This document shows positions 35,561 through 44,144 of a stretch of DNA of 64,000 nucleotides, piece by piece. Within the stretch, counting starts at the first letter, position 1; every line of letters starts with the position of its first letter. Under the pieces are notes generated by a model, which saw only the letters and a list, made by a program, of their open reading frames with translations, was not told where the DNA came from and did no database searches. Source of the DNA: Methylobacterium hispanicum (lineage in GTDB: Bacteria > Pseudomonadota > Alphaproteobacteria > Rhizobiales > Beijerinckiaceae); NCBI RefSeq assembly GCF_022179285.1, contig NZ_BPQO01000017.1, forward strand, positions 1 through 64,000. Reading direction: 5' to 3'. Both the position numbers and the translations under genes were made by a program.

Positions 35561-36448
35561 TCAGATCACCGGGAGACCGAAACCCTTGGCCTCCTCACCG
35601 GGCTCGACGTGGATCGTGACGACCGCGCCGGGGATGTCGGCCTCCAGCGCGCCCTCCATCCGGTCGCAGATCGCATGGGCCTCCCGCACGCTCATCTCGC
35701 CCGGCACCACGAGGTGGAAATCGATGAAGGTCGCCTGGCCGGCCGAGCGGGTGCGTACGTCGTGCGCCTCCAGGGCACCCGAACCGTGCCGCGAGATCAG
35801 GGCGCGGATCTCCGTGACCATCTCGGGCGGAGCGGCCCGGTCCATCAGACCGTCGATCGATTCACGTACCATGGTCCAGCCCGACCACAGGATGTTGAGT
35901 GCCACCAGACCCGCCACGAGGGGATCGAGGACGGGATAGCCCGTGGCGAGCACGGCGCCGAGGCCCGCGAGCACGCCCACCGAGGTGACAACGTCGGCGA
36001 GCACGTGGCGCGCATCGGCGATCAGCGCGGGGGAGCGCCACGCCCGACCCCAGCGCAGCAGCGCGACCGCCCAGACCCCGTTGACCACCGTCGCCACGGC
36101 GTTGACCGCGAGACCCAGCGCCGGCGCCTCGATCGGCTTCGGCTCCAGGATGCCGTAATAGGCCTCGCGCAGGATCAGCAGCGCCGCCACCGCGATCAGG
36201 ATGCCCTCGATCACCGCGGAGAAGAACTCCGCCTTGTGATGGCCGTAGGGGTGATCGGCATCCGCCGGCCGGCCGGCCACGCGCAGCGCCACGAAGGCCC
36301 CGCAGGCCGCCACGACGTTGATGATGCTTTCCAGCGCGTCCGACCAGAGCGCGAGGCTGCCGGTGAGCCACCAGGCCAGGAACTTCAGCCCGGTGACGGC
36401 GAGGCCGATGCCGGCGCTGGCGAGCGCGGCCTTCTGGGTGCGGTTCAT
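35561..36448 (-). CDS. Cation diffusion facilitator (CDF) metal exporter
   Basis: This 295-residue protein has six predicted helices followed by a cytoplasmic ZT-dimer-like domain. Motifs include LAWWLTGSLALWSDALESI in helix 2, ADADHPYGHHKAEFFSA in the loop, LIADARHVLADVVTSVGVL in helix 5 and EAHDVRTRSAG in the C-domain. CDF proteins export Zn, Fe, Mn or Co against protons; the D/E pattern in helix 2 (DALES) and D-x3-D in helix 5 do not settle the metal. I chose the ATG at 36448 (MNRTQKAAL). Confidence 0.88.
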   Translation of the reverse strand: MNRTQKAALASAGIGLAVTGLKFLAWWLTGSLALWSDALESIINVVAACGAFVALRVAGRPADADHPYGHHKAEFFSAVIEGILIAVAALLILREAYYGILEPKPIEAPALGLAVNAVATVVNGVWAVALLRWGRAWRSPALIADARHVLADVVTSVGVLAGLGAVLATGYPVLDPLVAGLVALNILWSGWTMVRESIDGLMDRAAPPEMVTEIRALISRHGSGALEAHDVRTRSAGQATFIDFHLVVPGEMSVREAHAICDRMEGALEADIPGAVVTIHVEPGEEAKGFGLPVI

Positions 36449-36516
36449 GCTGCTGGGTCCGGTTGGGATCCGGGGCGCATACGGGACTCTCGGCCCACAA
36501 GGCCACGGCAAAGGTC

Positions 36517-37044
36517 TTAGCCTGGGCTATCGCCGGGCCGAGCCTCGGCCGGAGCGGCCAGAGCCGCCGCGATGAACGCGTCCTTCGCCGCGCGGTAGGC
36601 CGCCATGGGTCGACCGGCATGGGCCTGCTTCAGCGCGTTGTAGTGCCCGGCCAGAGCGCGGTCGATCCGGAGCCGGTCGCGGAAGCGCACGAAGACGTCG
36701 AGTTCCGATCCGAGCGCGACGAGCTGGATACCGAGCGGCGGCTCGGTCGCTTCGTCCTGGAAGGCGGCGAAGTCGGCGGTCCGGACGGAGCCGGGATTGT
36801 CGGGGTAGCGCCGGCCGAGGACTGCCCGACAGGCAGCGAAGCGGTCGGGCGGGACCCGCACGGCGATGTCGAGATCGCCCTTGCCGAGGCAGCCGGGCAC
36901 CGCGGTCGCGCCGACATGCTCGATCGTGGCCTCCGCCGGCAGACAGGCCGCGAGTTCCGCTTGGACGGAGGCGAACAGCCGCCATGCGGCGGCGGACGCG
37001 GGCCCCGGATCGGCGAGGCGGAGGATCTCGGGCTCACTTTTCAT
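36517..37044 (-). CDS. GrpB-like nucleotidyltransferase-fold protein
   Basis: This 175-residue protein has the GrpB family core IEHVGATAVPGCLGKGDLDI, which is a nucleotidyltransferase-type strand-turn with Asp residues. A conserved LDVFVRFRDRLR and ALAGHYNALKQ helix follow. The family is widespread and its substrates are not known; some members fuse to dephospho-CoA kinase. Its ATG overlaps the end of the preceding small gene by 11 bases, so the three genes 36517-37554 are probably one transcript. Confidence 0.82.
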   Translation of the reverse strand: MKSEPEILRLADPGPASAAAWRLFASVQAELAACLPAEATIEHVGATAVPGCLGKGDLDIAVRVPPDRFAACRAVLGRRYPDNPGSVRTADFAAFQDEATEPPLGIQLVALGSELDVFVRFRDRLRIDRALAGHYNALKQAHAGRPMAAYRAAKDAFIAAALAAPAEARPGDSPG

Positions 37045-37297
37045 CCGGCGCGGCGGCCGTGGCCACCGGTTCCGGAGAGGGCGCGTCGGGTGGAGCGTTC
37101 CCCCGCGCGACCTCGCGGGCGCGGCTGCGCCCGGCCTGAGCGCGGGCCTGTTCGGCTTTTCGGAGGTAGCGCCGCCGTTGCCAGCCGAACCGGGCCTCCG
37201 CCGCCAGCGCGTCGAGGCGGGCGGCCTCGCGCTCCCAGTAGCCGACGAGCTGTCCGTCGAGGGTGATCCGGGGCCTGCGCCCGGCAGGCGTCGCCAT
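37034..37297 (-). CDS. Small basic hypothetical protein
   Basis: This 87-residue protein is very rich in Arg and Ala: RRPRITLDGQLVGYWEREAA, then helical RFGWQRRRYLRKAEQARAQA, then an acidic/Pro tail. The ATG at 37297 was preferred to an upstream GTG at 37309 that overlaps the previous stop. There are no known motifs. Tight linkage to the GrpB-like gene suggests co-translation. Function is unknown. Confidence 0.5.
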   Translation of the reverse strand: MATPAGRRPRITLDGQLVGYWEREAARLDALAAEARFGWQRRRYLRKAEQARAQAGRSRAREVARGNAPPDAPSPEPVATAAAPDEK

Positions 37298-37305
37298 GGC
37301 TCGCC

Positions 37306-37554
37306 TCACGCCCGCCGAGCCGGCGGCTCGGCCGTCTCGGAGACCACCAGGGCGTCCGGATCGTTGCGAAAGCTCCCGGCCCCTGCATCGGGCACCGGCA
37401 CGGCCGGCGTGCCGAAGGGCTCGCTGGGATAGGCCTGCGCGAACTTCGCCCGCGCCTCAGCGGCGTCGGCGGCCTTCAGCGCCACCTCGGGCTCATCGGG
37501 AAGCGGCCAGCGCGGATCGGCCGGATCGCGCGGGCGCAGCGAGAACCAGGGCAT
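37306..37554 (-). CDS. Small Pro-rich hypothetical protein
   Basis: This 82-residue protein begins MPWFSLRPRDPADPRWPLPD and contains an Ala-rich helix (AADAAEARAKFAQAYPSEPF). GGGAGG lies six bases before the ATG, which argues for translation. It is the first of three closely packed reverse-strand genes (with 37034-37297 and the GrpB-like gene) and divergent from queA. No family is recognised. Confidence 0.6.
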   Translation of the reverse strand: MPWFSLRPRDPADPRWPLPDEPEVALKAADAAEARAKFAQAYPSEPFGTPAVPVPDAGAGSFRNDPDALVVSETAEPPARRA

Positions 37555-37683
37555 CGGCGGCCTCCCGTCGTGTCCATCCCTGCCGGGCAGGGGCTTCGCC
37601 GCAACCCGAACCGCCCCGCTCAAGTTCCGCTGCGCCGGTCCGGGAAATTGATTCGCGCGCGCATTCCGTGCAGGTGGCGCCCG

Positions 37684-38778
37684 ATGCGTGTGGACCTCTT
37701 CGATTTCGACCTGCCCGAGACGAGCATCGCGCTGCGACCCGCCGAGCCGCGCGGCTCGGCGCGGCTGCTCGTGGTGGATCCGGGTTCCGGCCTCGCCGAC
37801 CGCCGTGTGGCCGACCTGCCGGGCCTCCTGCGGCCGGGCGATGCCCTGGTCTTCAACGACACGCGGGTGATCCCGGCGCGCCTGCACGGCCTGCGCCTGC
37901 GCCCCGGCGCGCCCGGCCAGCGCATGGAGGCGATGCTGCATCTGCGCGAGGCGCCGGATTGCTGGCGCGCCTTCGCGCGGCCCGCCAAGCGCCTCGCGGC
38001 GGGCGACCGGATCCGGTTCGGCACCGGGACGGACGCGGCCTGCGACCTCGCGCAGCTCGACGCCACCGTGGCGGCGAAGGGGGAGGGCGGCGAGGTCGTG
38101 CTGCGGTTCGACCTCGCGGGCTCGCTCCTCGACGAGCGGATCGCCGCGCTCGGAATCCTGCCGCTGCCCCCCTACATCGCGGGCAAGCGCCCGGTCGATG
38201 AGCGGGACGCGGCCGACTACCAGACGGTCTATGCCCGCGAGCCCGGCGCTGTCGCCGCGCCGACCGCCGGCCTGCACGTCACCGAGGACCTGCTGGCCGC
38301 CCTCGACGCCGCCGGCCTCGAACGGCACCACGTCACGCTGCATGTCGGCGCCGGCACCTTCCTGCCGGTGAAGGCGGAGGACACCGCAGAGCACCGCATG
38401 CACGCCGAGATCGGACACATCGACGCCGCCACCGCGGACGCCCTCAACGCGGTCCGCGCGCGGGGCGGCCGGGTCGTCGCGGTCGGCACCACGGCCCTGC
38501 GCCTTCTGGAGAGCGCCGCAGACGAGACCGGCTGCCTCCACCCCTTCGCCGGCCCGACCGAGATCTTCATCACCCCGGGCTACCGCTTCCGCGCGGTCGA
38601 CGCCCTGATGACGAACTTCCACCTGCCGCGCTCGACCCTGTTCATGCTGGTCTCGGCCTTCTCGGGCCTCGACACGATGCGGGCGGCCTACGCTCACGCG
38701 ATCGCTGCGGGCTACCGCTTCTACTCCTACGGCGACGCCAGCCTGCTCTTCCCGGCCGCGCGCACGGACACCCCATGA
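37684..38778 (+). CDS. queA: S-adenosylmethionine:tRNA ribosyltransferase-isomerase
   Basis: QueA transfers the ribose of S-adenosylmethionine to preQ1 in tRNA, giving epoxyqueuosine. The 364-residue protein starts MRVDLFDFDLPETSIALRP and keeps GDALVFNDTRVIPARL, APTAGLHVTEDLLAALDAAG, LHVGAGTFLPVK and FHLPRSTLFMLVSAF. The ATG at 37684 was chosen over an upstream in-frame start because the family begins there. Its stop overlaps the tgt start (ATGA), giving a coupled queA-tgt pair. Confidence 0.97.
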   Translation: MRVDLFDFDLPETSIALRPAEPRGSARLLVVDPGSGLADRRVADLPGLLRPGDALVFNDTRVIPARLHGLRLRPGAPGQRMEAMLHLREAPDCWRAFARPAKRLAAGDRIRFGTGTDAACDLAQLDATVAAKGEGGEVVLRFDLAGSLLDERIAALGILPLPPYIAGKRPVDERDAADYQTVYAREPGAVAAPTAGLHVTEDLLAALDAAGLERHHVTLHVGAGTFLPVKAEDTAEHRMHAEIGHIDAATADALNAVRARGGRVVAVGTTALRLLESAADETGCLHPFAGPTEIFITPGYRFRAVDALMTNFHLPRSTLFMLVSAFSGLDTMRAAYAHAIAAGYRFYSYGDASLLFPAARTDTP

Positions 38779-39941
38779 GCGCATCCATGACCGAGCCCCA
38801 GGCCACGCCCGACTTCCGCTTCGCCGTCCACGGCACGGACGGCCGCGCCCGCACCGGCGCGGTCACGATGCCGCGCGGCGTGGTCCGCACGCCGGCCTTC
38901 ATGCCGGTGGGCACGGCCGCGACCGTGAAGGCGATGTACGCCGATCAGGTGCGCGATCTCGGCGCCGACATCGTCCTCGGCAACACCTACCACCTGATGC
39001 TGCGGCCCGGCGCCGAGCGGATGGCCCGGCTCGGGGGCCTCCACCGCTTCATGCGCTGGGACGGCCCGATCCTCACCGATTCCGGCGGCTTCCAGGTGAT
39101 GTCGCTCTCCGCCCTGCGGAAGCTCGACGAGGACGGCGTCACCTTCCGCTCGCACATCGACGGCACCGCCCACCGCATGAGCCCGGAGCGCTCCATCGAG
39201 ATCCAGGGCCTGCTCGGCTCCGACATCCAGATGCAGCTCGACGAATGCGTGCGCCTGCCCGCCCCCCCGGAGGCGATCGAGAAGGCGATGCGCCTGTCGC
39301 TGCGCTGGGCCGAGCGCTGCCGTGTGGCCTTCGGCGAGCAGGCGGGCAAAGCGATGTTCGGCATCGTGCAGGGCGGCGACATCCCCGAGTTGCGCGTCTC
39401 GAGCGCGCGGGCCCTGGTCGATCTCGATCTCAAGGGCTACGCCATCGGCGGCCTCGCGGTGGGCGAGCCCCAGGCCGTGATGCTCGCCATGATCGAGACG
39501 GTGGAGCCGCACCTGCCGGCCCACAAGCCCCGCTACCTCATGGGCGTCGGCACACCCGACGACCTCCTGCGCTCTGTCGAGCGGGGCGTCGACATGTTCG
39601 ACTGCGTGATGCCGACCCGCGCCGGGCGCCACGGCCTCGCCTATACCCGTCACGGCCGGATCAACCTGCGCAACGCCCGCCACGCCGAGGACACGCGGCC
39701 CCTCGACGAGGCCTCCGCCTGCCCGGCGGCGCGCGACTATTCCCGCGCCTACCTCCACCACCTCGTCCGTTCGGACGAGATCCTCGGCATGATGCTGCTG
39801 ACCTGGAACAACCTCGCCTACTACCAGGACCTGATGGCGGGCATGCGGACGGCAATCCGGGCGGGCCGGTTCCTGGCCTTCGCGGAGGAGACCCGCGCGG
39901 GCTGGGAGCGGGCTGAGGTCGCCGCCAAGGCCGGAGCCTGA
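38775..39941 (+). CDS. tgt: Queuine tRNA-guanine transglycosylase, zinc site lost
   Basis: Tgt swaps guanine-34 for preQ1 in tRNAs with GUN anticodons. The 388-residue protein keeps the catalytic regions: DSGGFQVMSLSALRKL with the general-acid Asp, GLAVGEPQ and DCVMPTRAGRHG with the nucleophilic Asp. The zinc site of the Zymomonas enzyme (C318, C320, C323, H349) aligns here with S314, C316, A319 and N345, so three of four ligands are gone. The surrounding fold (YSRAYLHHLVRSDEILGMML) is intact, so this is not decay. An internal ATG at 38787 is a possible alternative start. Confidence 0.95.
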   Translation: MSASMTEPQATPDFRFAVHGTDGRARTGAVTMPRGVVRTPAFMPVGTAATVKAMYADQVRDLGADIVLGNTYHLMLRPGAERMARLGGLHRFMRWDGPILTDSGGFQVMSLSALRKLDEDGVTFRSHIDGTAHRMSPERSIEIQGLLGSDIQMQLDECVRLPAPPEAIEKAMRLSLRWAERCRVAFGEQAGKAMFGIVQGGDIPELRVSSARALVDLDLKGYAIGGLAVGEPQAVMLAMIETVEPHLPAHKPRYLMGVGTPDDLLRSVERGVDMFDCVMPTRAGRHGLAYTRHGRINLRNARHAEDTRPLDEASACPAARDYSRAYLHHLVRSDEILGMMLLTWNNLAYYQDLMAGMRTAIRAGRFLAFAEETRAGWERAEVAAKAGA

Positions 39942-39972
39942 ACGCGGATCGCGGCGGCCCGTCACCGGCCAA

Positions 39973-40015
39973 GCAGGGCTCCGCCCTGCACCCGCGAGAG
40001 GCCTGGGGCCTCTCG
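39973..40015. terminator. Paired hairpins between tgt and the SGNH-like gene
   Basis: A 7-bp stem (39973-39979 with 39983-39989) and a 9-bp stem (39995-40003 with 40007-40015) lie in the convergent gap. Neither has a long T-run, so they are probably a bidirectional end region. Confidence 0.55.
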
Positions 40016-40035
40016 ACACCGCGACCCATCTCGCC

Positions 40036-41106
40036 TCAGGGGCGGGCGAGCACCCGGTAGAAGCCGTCCGGCGCATCCTCGTCGGTCTCGGCAGCGCGCT
40101 TCAGGGCCGCGACGATCCGGTCCGCTACCGGCAGGCGGTAGTGCAGGGCGTCCCAGTAGTTCGCGTCCTCGGTGGTGACCGGGGAGGGAATGCGGAAATC
40201 GACGACCAGGGCGCCGCGCGCCCGGCCGATCTCGGCGGCGCGAGCCTTGCACGCCGCCTCGCGCCGGCCGGCCGGCGTGCCGGGCTGCCCCTGCGCCGCG
40301 GCGTGGACCGGCATGAAGGCCAGGATTCGCCGCGTCTCGCGCGGCAGGCTCGCGAGCAGCGCGTCGAGCCGGTCGAGCGCGGGCATTCCGCCCTCCGCCG
40401 GCTCGGCGGCGGCAGGCGCCGCCGCGTCGGGATCCGCGGCGGTCCCCGCACGGATGTGCGCCCGCGCGCGGGCGAGGTCGTAGGCCGCCTCCGGCGGCGT
40501 GAACACCGCATAGCCGTCGGGCCGGATGCGGGCGGGCAGGAGGTGCAGGGCATGCAGCGCCACACCGGCCGCCACTGTCAGTCCCTGCCAGCTCACCTGG
40601 TGCCAGAGGCCGCGGGGCGCGCCGGGCGCGTAGAGCCAGTCCGGGAAGGGATGCTGGGTCCGAGCCGGCGGAGCGACGGCACACCACGTCGCGTCGAGCC
40701 CGAACAGCACCATCCGGGGCCGCCCCGCGGCGAGGAAGAGCCCGGCGAGGCGCCCCTGCTCGTCGGGCGTCGCCGCGTTGACGGCGAGGTTGGCGAAGCG
40801 CCCCCCGAAGGCCGCACCGAGCGCCTCGGGATCCAGCAGGCGGGCCGTCGAGGTTCCGAACACCGCGGCGTCGAAGGCACCGCTGCGGGCGATCTGGGGG
40901 TACATGAAGCGCTGATTGCGGTCCATGATAGGGCCGGCCGCCCGGCCGCGCCCTGCTCGCAGGCCGTAGGGATCCAGGGCGGCCACGAGACCCGCGACGG
41001 CGAGTCCGACGGCGAGGGCCGCGCCGCAGAAGGCAGCCGCGAAGCCGCGCCACGCCTGCGCGGGCCCGGAGCGGAGAGGCTGGATATCCAGGGCTTCACG
41101 GCTCAT
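40036..41106 (-). CDS. Membrane-anchored SGNH-hydrolase-like protein
   Basis: This 356-residue protein has one N-terminal transmembrane helix (residues ~25-45). The outer domain contains AAVFGTSTARLLDPEALG near the start, where the Ser of GTS would be the nucleophile. NYWDALHYRLPVAD stands near the end, where Asp and His would complete the triad. FANLAVNAATPDEQ lies at the family's block II place. This pattern recalls DltD/AlgJ-like acyl-transfer proteins, but the match is by motif only. It is convergent with tgt and has no partner acyltransferase gene beside it. Confidence 0.5.
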   Translation of the reverse strand: MSREALDIQPLRSGPAQAWRGFAAAFCGAALAVGLAVAGLVAALDPYGLRAGRGRAAGPIMDRNQRFMYPQIARSGAFDAAVFGTSTARLLDPEALGAAFGGRFANLAVNAATPDEQGRLAGLFLAAGRPRMVLFGLDATWCAVAPPARTQHPFPDWLYAPGAPRGLWHQVSWQGLTVAAGVALHALHLLPARIRPDGYAVFTPPEAAYDLARARAHIRAGTAADPDAAAPAAAEPAEGGMPALDRLDALLASLPRETRRILAFMPVHAAAQGQPGTPAGRREAACKARAAEIGRARGALVVDFRIPSPVTTEDANYWDALHYRLPVADRIVAALKRAAETDEDAPDGFYRVLARP

Positions 41107-41243
41107 CCCACCGCCGCTGTCACCGAACCGTGGCGGCGCTGGGGCAAACGGCCAGGCCGCGCCACCTTCCCGGTTGACCCGCCCAGACCGCTCCCCTATT
41201 GCGGGCCACGCTTCATCCCCGCGACAGGCGGTGAGACGAACGC

Positions 41244-41319
41244 GAGCGCGTAGCTCAGCTGGTAGAGCAACGGACTTTTAATCTGTAGGTCCTGGGTTCG
41301 AGCCCCAGCGCGCTCACCA
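41244..41319 (+). tRNA. tRNA-Lys (anticodon TTT)
   Basis: The acceptor GAGCGCG (41244-41250) pairs with CGCGCTC (41309-41315), followed by A and an encoded CCA. The D-arm TAGCTCAGCTGGTAGAGC, the loop CTTTTAA with TTT at 41277-41279 and the T-loop GGTTCGAGCCC complete the cloverleaf. Confidence 0.97.
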
Positions 41320-41491
41320 CAGATTTCACTCGCTGAACGAGGGACTTGTCGGGTTCCGCATTCTTCGGACCTGGACCGGGCCGAGCTCCGCCGTCGGGCT
41401 TCGCTAAGCGCCCGACGGCCTTCGCCGACCGATCGGGATCCCGGCGTGCGTGTGCGAGAGGCTGCGCTGCGAGCCCTATCCCGACACGATC

Positions 41492-41731
41492 TCAGTACCG
41501 TATGGCTCCCGCGGCATGGTTCTCGAAGGGGAGCTCCGCCGTCGCCCGGACGGGGTCGGCGGGCCCGACATGCGCGAGGGCGAGCGCCAATCCGCCGAGT
41601 GCGACAAGGCAGAGCAGGCCGAAAAGGGCGAAGGTCACGCGCTCCGGCCTGTGACGCTGACCGTGGATGAGCGCGCAACCCACCGTGAACGCGGCGGCTT
41701 CGACGAACGGTATGGCCAGAGCCAGCGTCAT
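41492..41731 (-). CDS. Small two-helix membrane protein
   Basis: This 79-residue protein starts MTLALAIPFVEAAAFTVGCA, a first hydrophobic segment. A short basic loop (HGQRHRPERVTF) and a second helix (ALFGLLCLVALGGLALALAH) follow, with a polar tail. GGAG lies seven bases before the ATG. A longer open frame upstream has no support. Function and family are unknown. It lies alone between tRNA-Lys and the cytochrome c gene. Confidence 0.55.
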   Translation of the reverse strand: MTLALAIPFVEAAAFTVGCALIHGQRHRPERVTFALFGLLCLVALGGLALALAHVGPADPVRATAELPFENHAAGAIRY

Positions 41732-42163
41732 GTCGGATCTCCGCAGGTTCGGGCGTCCGGGCGATGGAAGCTCCACATCGTTGCTGTACCGCGCCTCGTC
41801 CTGCGCCACCACGGCGACGTTCCGAGCGGGCAGGTGGGCGCATCGGGACTGATTATTGAACGGCGTCCACATCCGAGGATGACGGAACAGCACGACGACG
41901 CCGGGATCGCACGCGGCCGCGCAACTGTGTCGGTCGCGCGCGTATCATTCCTGCGGCCACGTGAGCCCGATGGCGTGACGCCCACTCCCGGTCTGCCGCC
42001 GTCCTGCTCGGCAGGCTTCTTCTCTCCCAGGTCCTGCACCCGGATCCCGCGACCCCGGGGGCGCCCCCACCTACACGAACGCGTGAGATCGGCGCGCAGG
42101 ACCTCTGGTCGCGGCGGACCGCTGCCGTAGTTTCGGAGATGGAATAAACGACGGGAGGAAAAC
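41732..42163 (+). other. Gene-free stretch before cytochrome c
   Basis: These 432 bases contain only frames that are antisense or lack ribosome sites. They should hold the divergent promoters of the small membrane gene and the cytochrome gene. No convincing -35/-10 pair was found. Confidence 0.45.
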
Positions 42164-42529
42164 GTGCGATCACCCATCCTTGGCGCAGCCCTGCTGCTTC
42201 TGCTTCCTGTCTCGGCCGATGCGCAGGACGCGGGCGATCCGGCAGCCGGCGAGAAGGCCTTCGCCCCGTGCAAGGCGTGCCACAACTTCGAGAAGAACGG
42301 CGTCGGGCCGGACCTCAAGGGCGTCGTCGGCCGAAAGGCCGGAACCTATGAGGGCTACAGCTACTCCGCGGCGCTCAAGAATTCGGGCCTCACCTGGGAC
42401 GAGGCCAATCTGCACGAGTGGCTGAAGGATCCCAAAGCCAAGGTCCCCGGCACGAAGATGATCTTCCAAGGCATCAAGGACGACAAGAAGATCAACGATG
42501 TGATCGCCTATCTGAAATCGAAGAGCTGA
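42164..42529 (+). CDS. Class I cytochrome c (c2/c550 type)
   Basis: This is a 121-residue periplasmic electron carrier. The signal peptide MRSPILGAALLLLLPVSADA is followed by a mature domain. Its heme-binding CKACH is at residues 36-40 and its Met ligand is M99 in VPGTKMIFQG. The start is GTG with GGGAGGA five bases upstream. Such cytochromes shuttle electrons between the bc1 complex or dehydrogenases and oxidases. In methylotrophs a related protein accepts electrons from the methanol dehydrogenase cytochrome, but nothing here proves that role. It is monocistronic and convergent with the TAXI gene. Confidence 0.9.
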   Translation: MRSPILGAALLLLLPVSADAQDAGDPAAGEKAFAPCKACHNFEKNGVGPDLKGVVGRKAGTYEGYSYSAALKNSGLTWDEANLHEWLKDPKAKVPGTKMIFQGIKDDKKINDVIAYLKSKS

Positions 42530-42585
42530 AGGCGGGAGCGGCATACGAAGGCCCGCGCGGCCTGTGCCAATGGACAGCGCGGGCG

Positions 42586-43998
42586 TCACCCGGTGCCGGC
42601 GCGCGCACGCCCGACCGTCGAGCGCGCGGCCTCGATCGCCACGTTGGCGGCCGCAAGGGTACGGGGCTCGGTCGGCCGGTTGAGGGCGTGTCGCGCGATG
42701 CTGGCGGCGAGATCGTCCACCTCGCCCGCCATGCCCTCCAGGCGCGCGCGGTCCGTCTCGCGGCGCGCCTCGGAGCGCAGTTCGAGCAGGCGTGCCGTCG
42801 CCACCTCGATCCGCTCCCGGCGGATCCGCCCGAGCCGTTGCCGCAGCCAAGCGGCCGTCGAGCCGACGCCGCCGGCCAGGATCGCCACGAGGTAGATCCA
42901 GCTCTCGTAGCGCTCGATGAAGGTCTCCTGCTCGCGCTCGTAATAGTCGATCGCGCCCGGGTGGATCGGCAGGCGCGCGCTGGTGGCGTCCGCCGTGTCC
43001 TCGTAGGCGGGGTGCGTGACGTCCTCGGCGGCGGGAACGGTCTCGGCGAGCGCCGCGCGCATCTCGAACAGGTGCTGGGTGACCTCGGCGGCGAGGCTGC
43101 GGGAGAGGTCGGCGCGCGCCATCAGGCGGTAGGAGGAGCCGACCGTCGCGACATCCTCGGCCGGCAGGCGCGGGTTGCCGCCGAAGAGGGCCGCCGGGAC
43201 CGTGACGGGCTGCAGGCGCGGCCAACGCGCCAGCACCGCGGCGGCGTCCGGCACCCCGATCAGCGTGACCTCCCCGTCGGGGCTCGCCGCCCGGACATGG
43301 TCGACGAGCCGTCTCGCGGCCGGGGAGGTGGGTGTCGTCACGAGCACCAGGGCGTCGATCCGTCCCGCGCCGAGCGCCGCCGCGACGTCGGCCTCCGCCA
43401 CCGGGACGAGCGCGACGGCCGTCTGCGGGGCGCTCCCGCTCGCCGCCTCCGTCAGGAGTTCGAGCCCGTGATGGGCGGCGAGGTCGCCGACGAGCGTCCT
43501 GTCGGCGGTCCGGCTCGCCAGCATGCCCAGGCGCCTGCCCGCGAGGTCCGGGACGCCCTTGATGCCGGAGGCGGCGGGGGCCGCCACGAACGCCGCGAGT
43601 TCGCGCAGGACCGCCAGCGTCAGGCCATTGCCCGGCATCGCGACGTCCGGGCGGACCACCGCCAGATCGGCCTTGCCGGCCTTGAGCGCCTCCGCGCTCT
43701 CGCGCACCCCGGCGAAGGGCAGGACCTTCAGCCGGATCCCGAGCCTCCGGCGGGCGAGTTCGTCGGCGTAGGCGCGCAGCAGGGCGGGCTCCGTGCCCCC
43801 CTCCGGGGCGACCGCGATGGTGAGCGTCGTGGGCCGCGTCACCTGAAACGCCGTGAGAGCGCCGAGCACCAAGAGGACAGCCAGCCCCAGCGGAAGAAGG
43901 GCCTCGCGGCCGACAGGCAATGCCAACTTACGCAACGCGCGCTCCCGCTCGCTGCGGCCCGATGCGGCCGCGTGGTGTCCAGATGGGCGACACGGCAT
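42586..43998 (-). CDS. Membrane-anchored TAXI-family TRAP solute receptor
   Basis: This 470-residue protein has an N-terminal helix (LLPLGLAVLLVLGALTAFQV). A TAXI-type ligand-binding domain follows: TLTIAVAPEGGTEPALLRAY, LKAGKADLAVVRPD, GVPDLAGRRLGML. Near the C-terminus a second helix (WIYLVAILAGGVGSTAAWL) precedes a cytoplasmic coiled, Arg/Glu-rich tail of ~75 residues. TAXI receptors normally feed TRAP permeases, yet no permease gene is nearby. The two anchors and helical tail suggest sensing or signalling rather than transport. I chose the ATG at 43998. Confidence 0.75.
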   Translation of the reverse strand: MPCRPSGHHAAASGRSERERALRKLALPVGREALLPLGLAVLLVLGALTAFQVTRPTTLTIAVAPEGGTEPALLRAYADELARRRLGIRLKVLPFAGVRESAEALKAGKADLAVVRPDVAMPGNGLTLAVLRELAAFVAAPAASGIKGVPDLAGRRLGMLASRTADRTLVGDLAAHHGLELLTEAASGSAPQTAVALVPVAEADVAAALGAGRIDALVLVTTPTSPAARRLVDHVRAASPDGEVTLIGVPDAAAVLARWPRLQPVTVPAALFGGNPRLPAEDVATVGSSYRLMARADLSRSLAAEVTQHLFEMRAALAETVPAAEDVTHPAYEDTADATSARLPIHPGAIDYYEREQETFIERYESWIYLVAILAGGVGSTAAWLRQRLGRIRRERIEVATARLLELRSEARRETDRARLEGMAGEVDDLAASIARHALNRPTEPRTLAAANVAIEAARSTVGRARAGTG

Positions 43999-44144
43999 CG
44001 CTTCCCAGGGTGCCGGGTCTCCATCGCCCGAAGATCCTGATGCGATACTGATGGGAAGGGCGCCCGCGCCCGCTCGCATCCTAACGCGACTCGGCAGAGC
44101 TTCGTGGCGCGGTCCCAGGCGACCGCGCGAACCCCGGACAGCCG

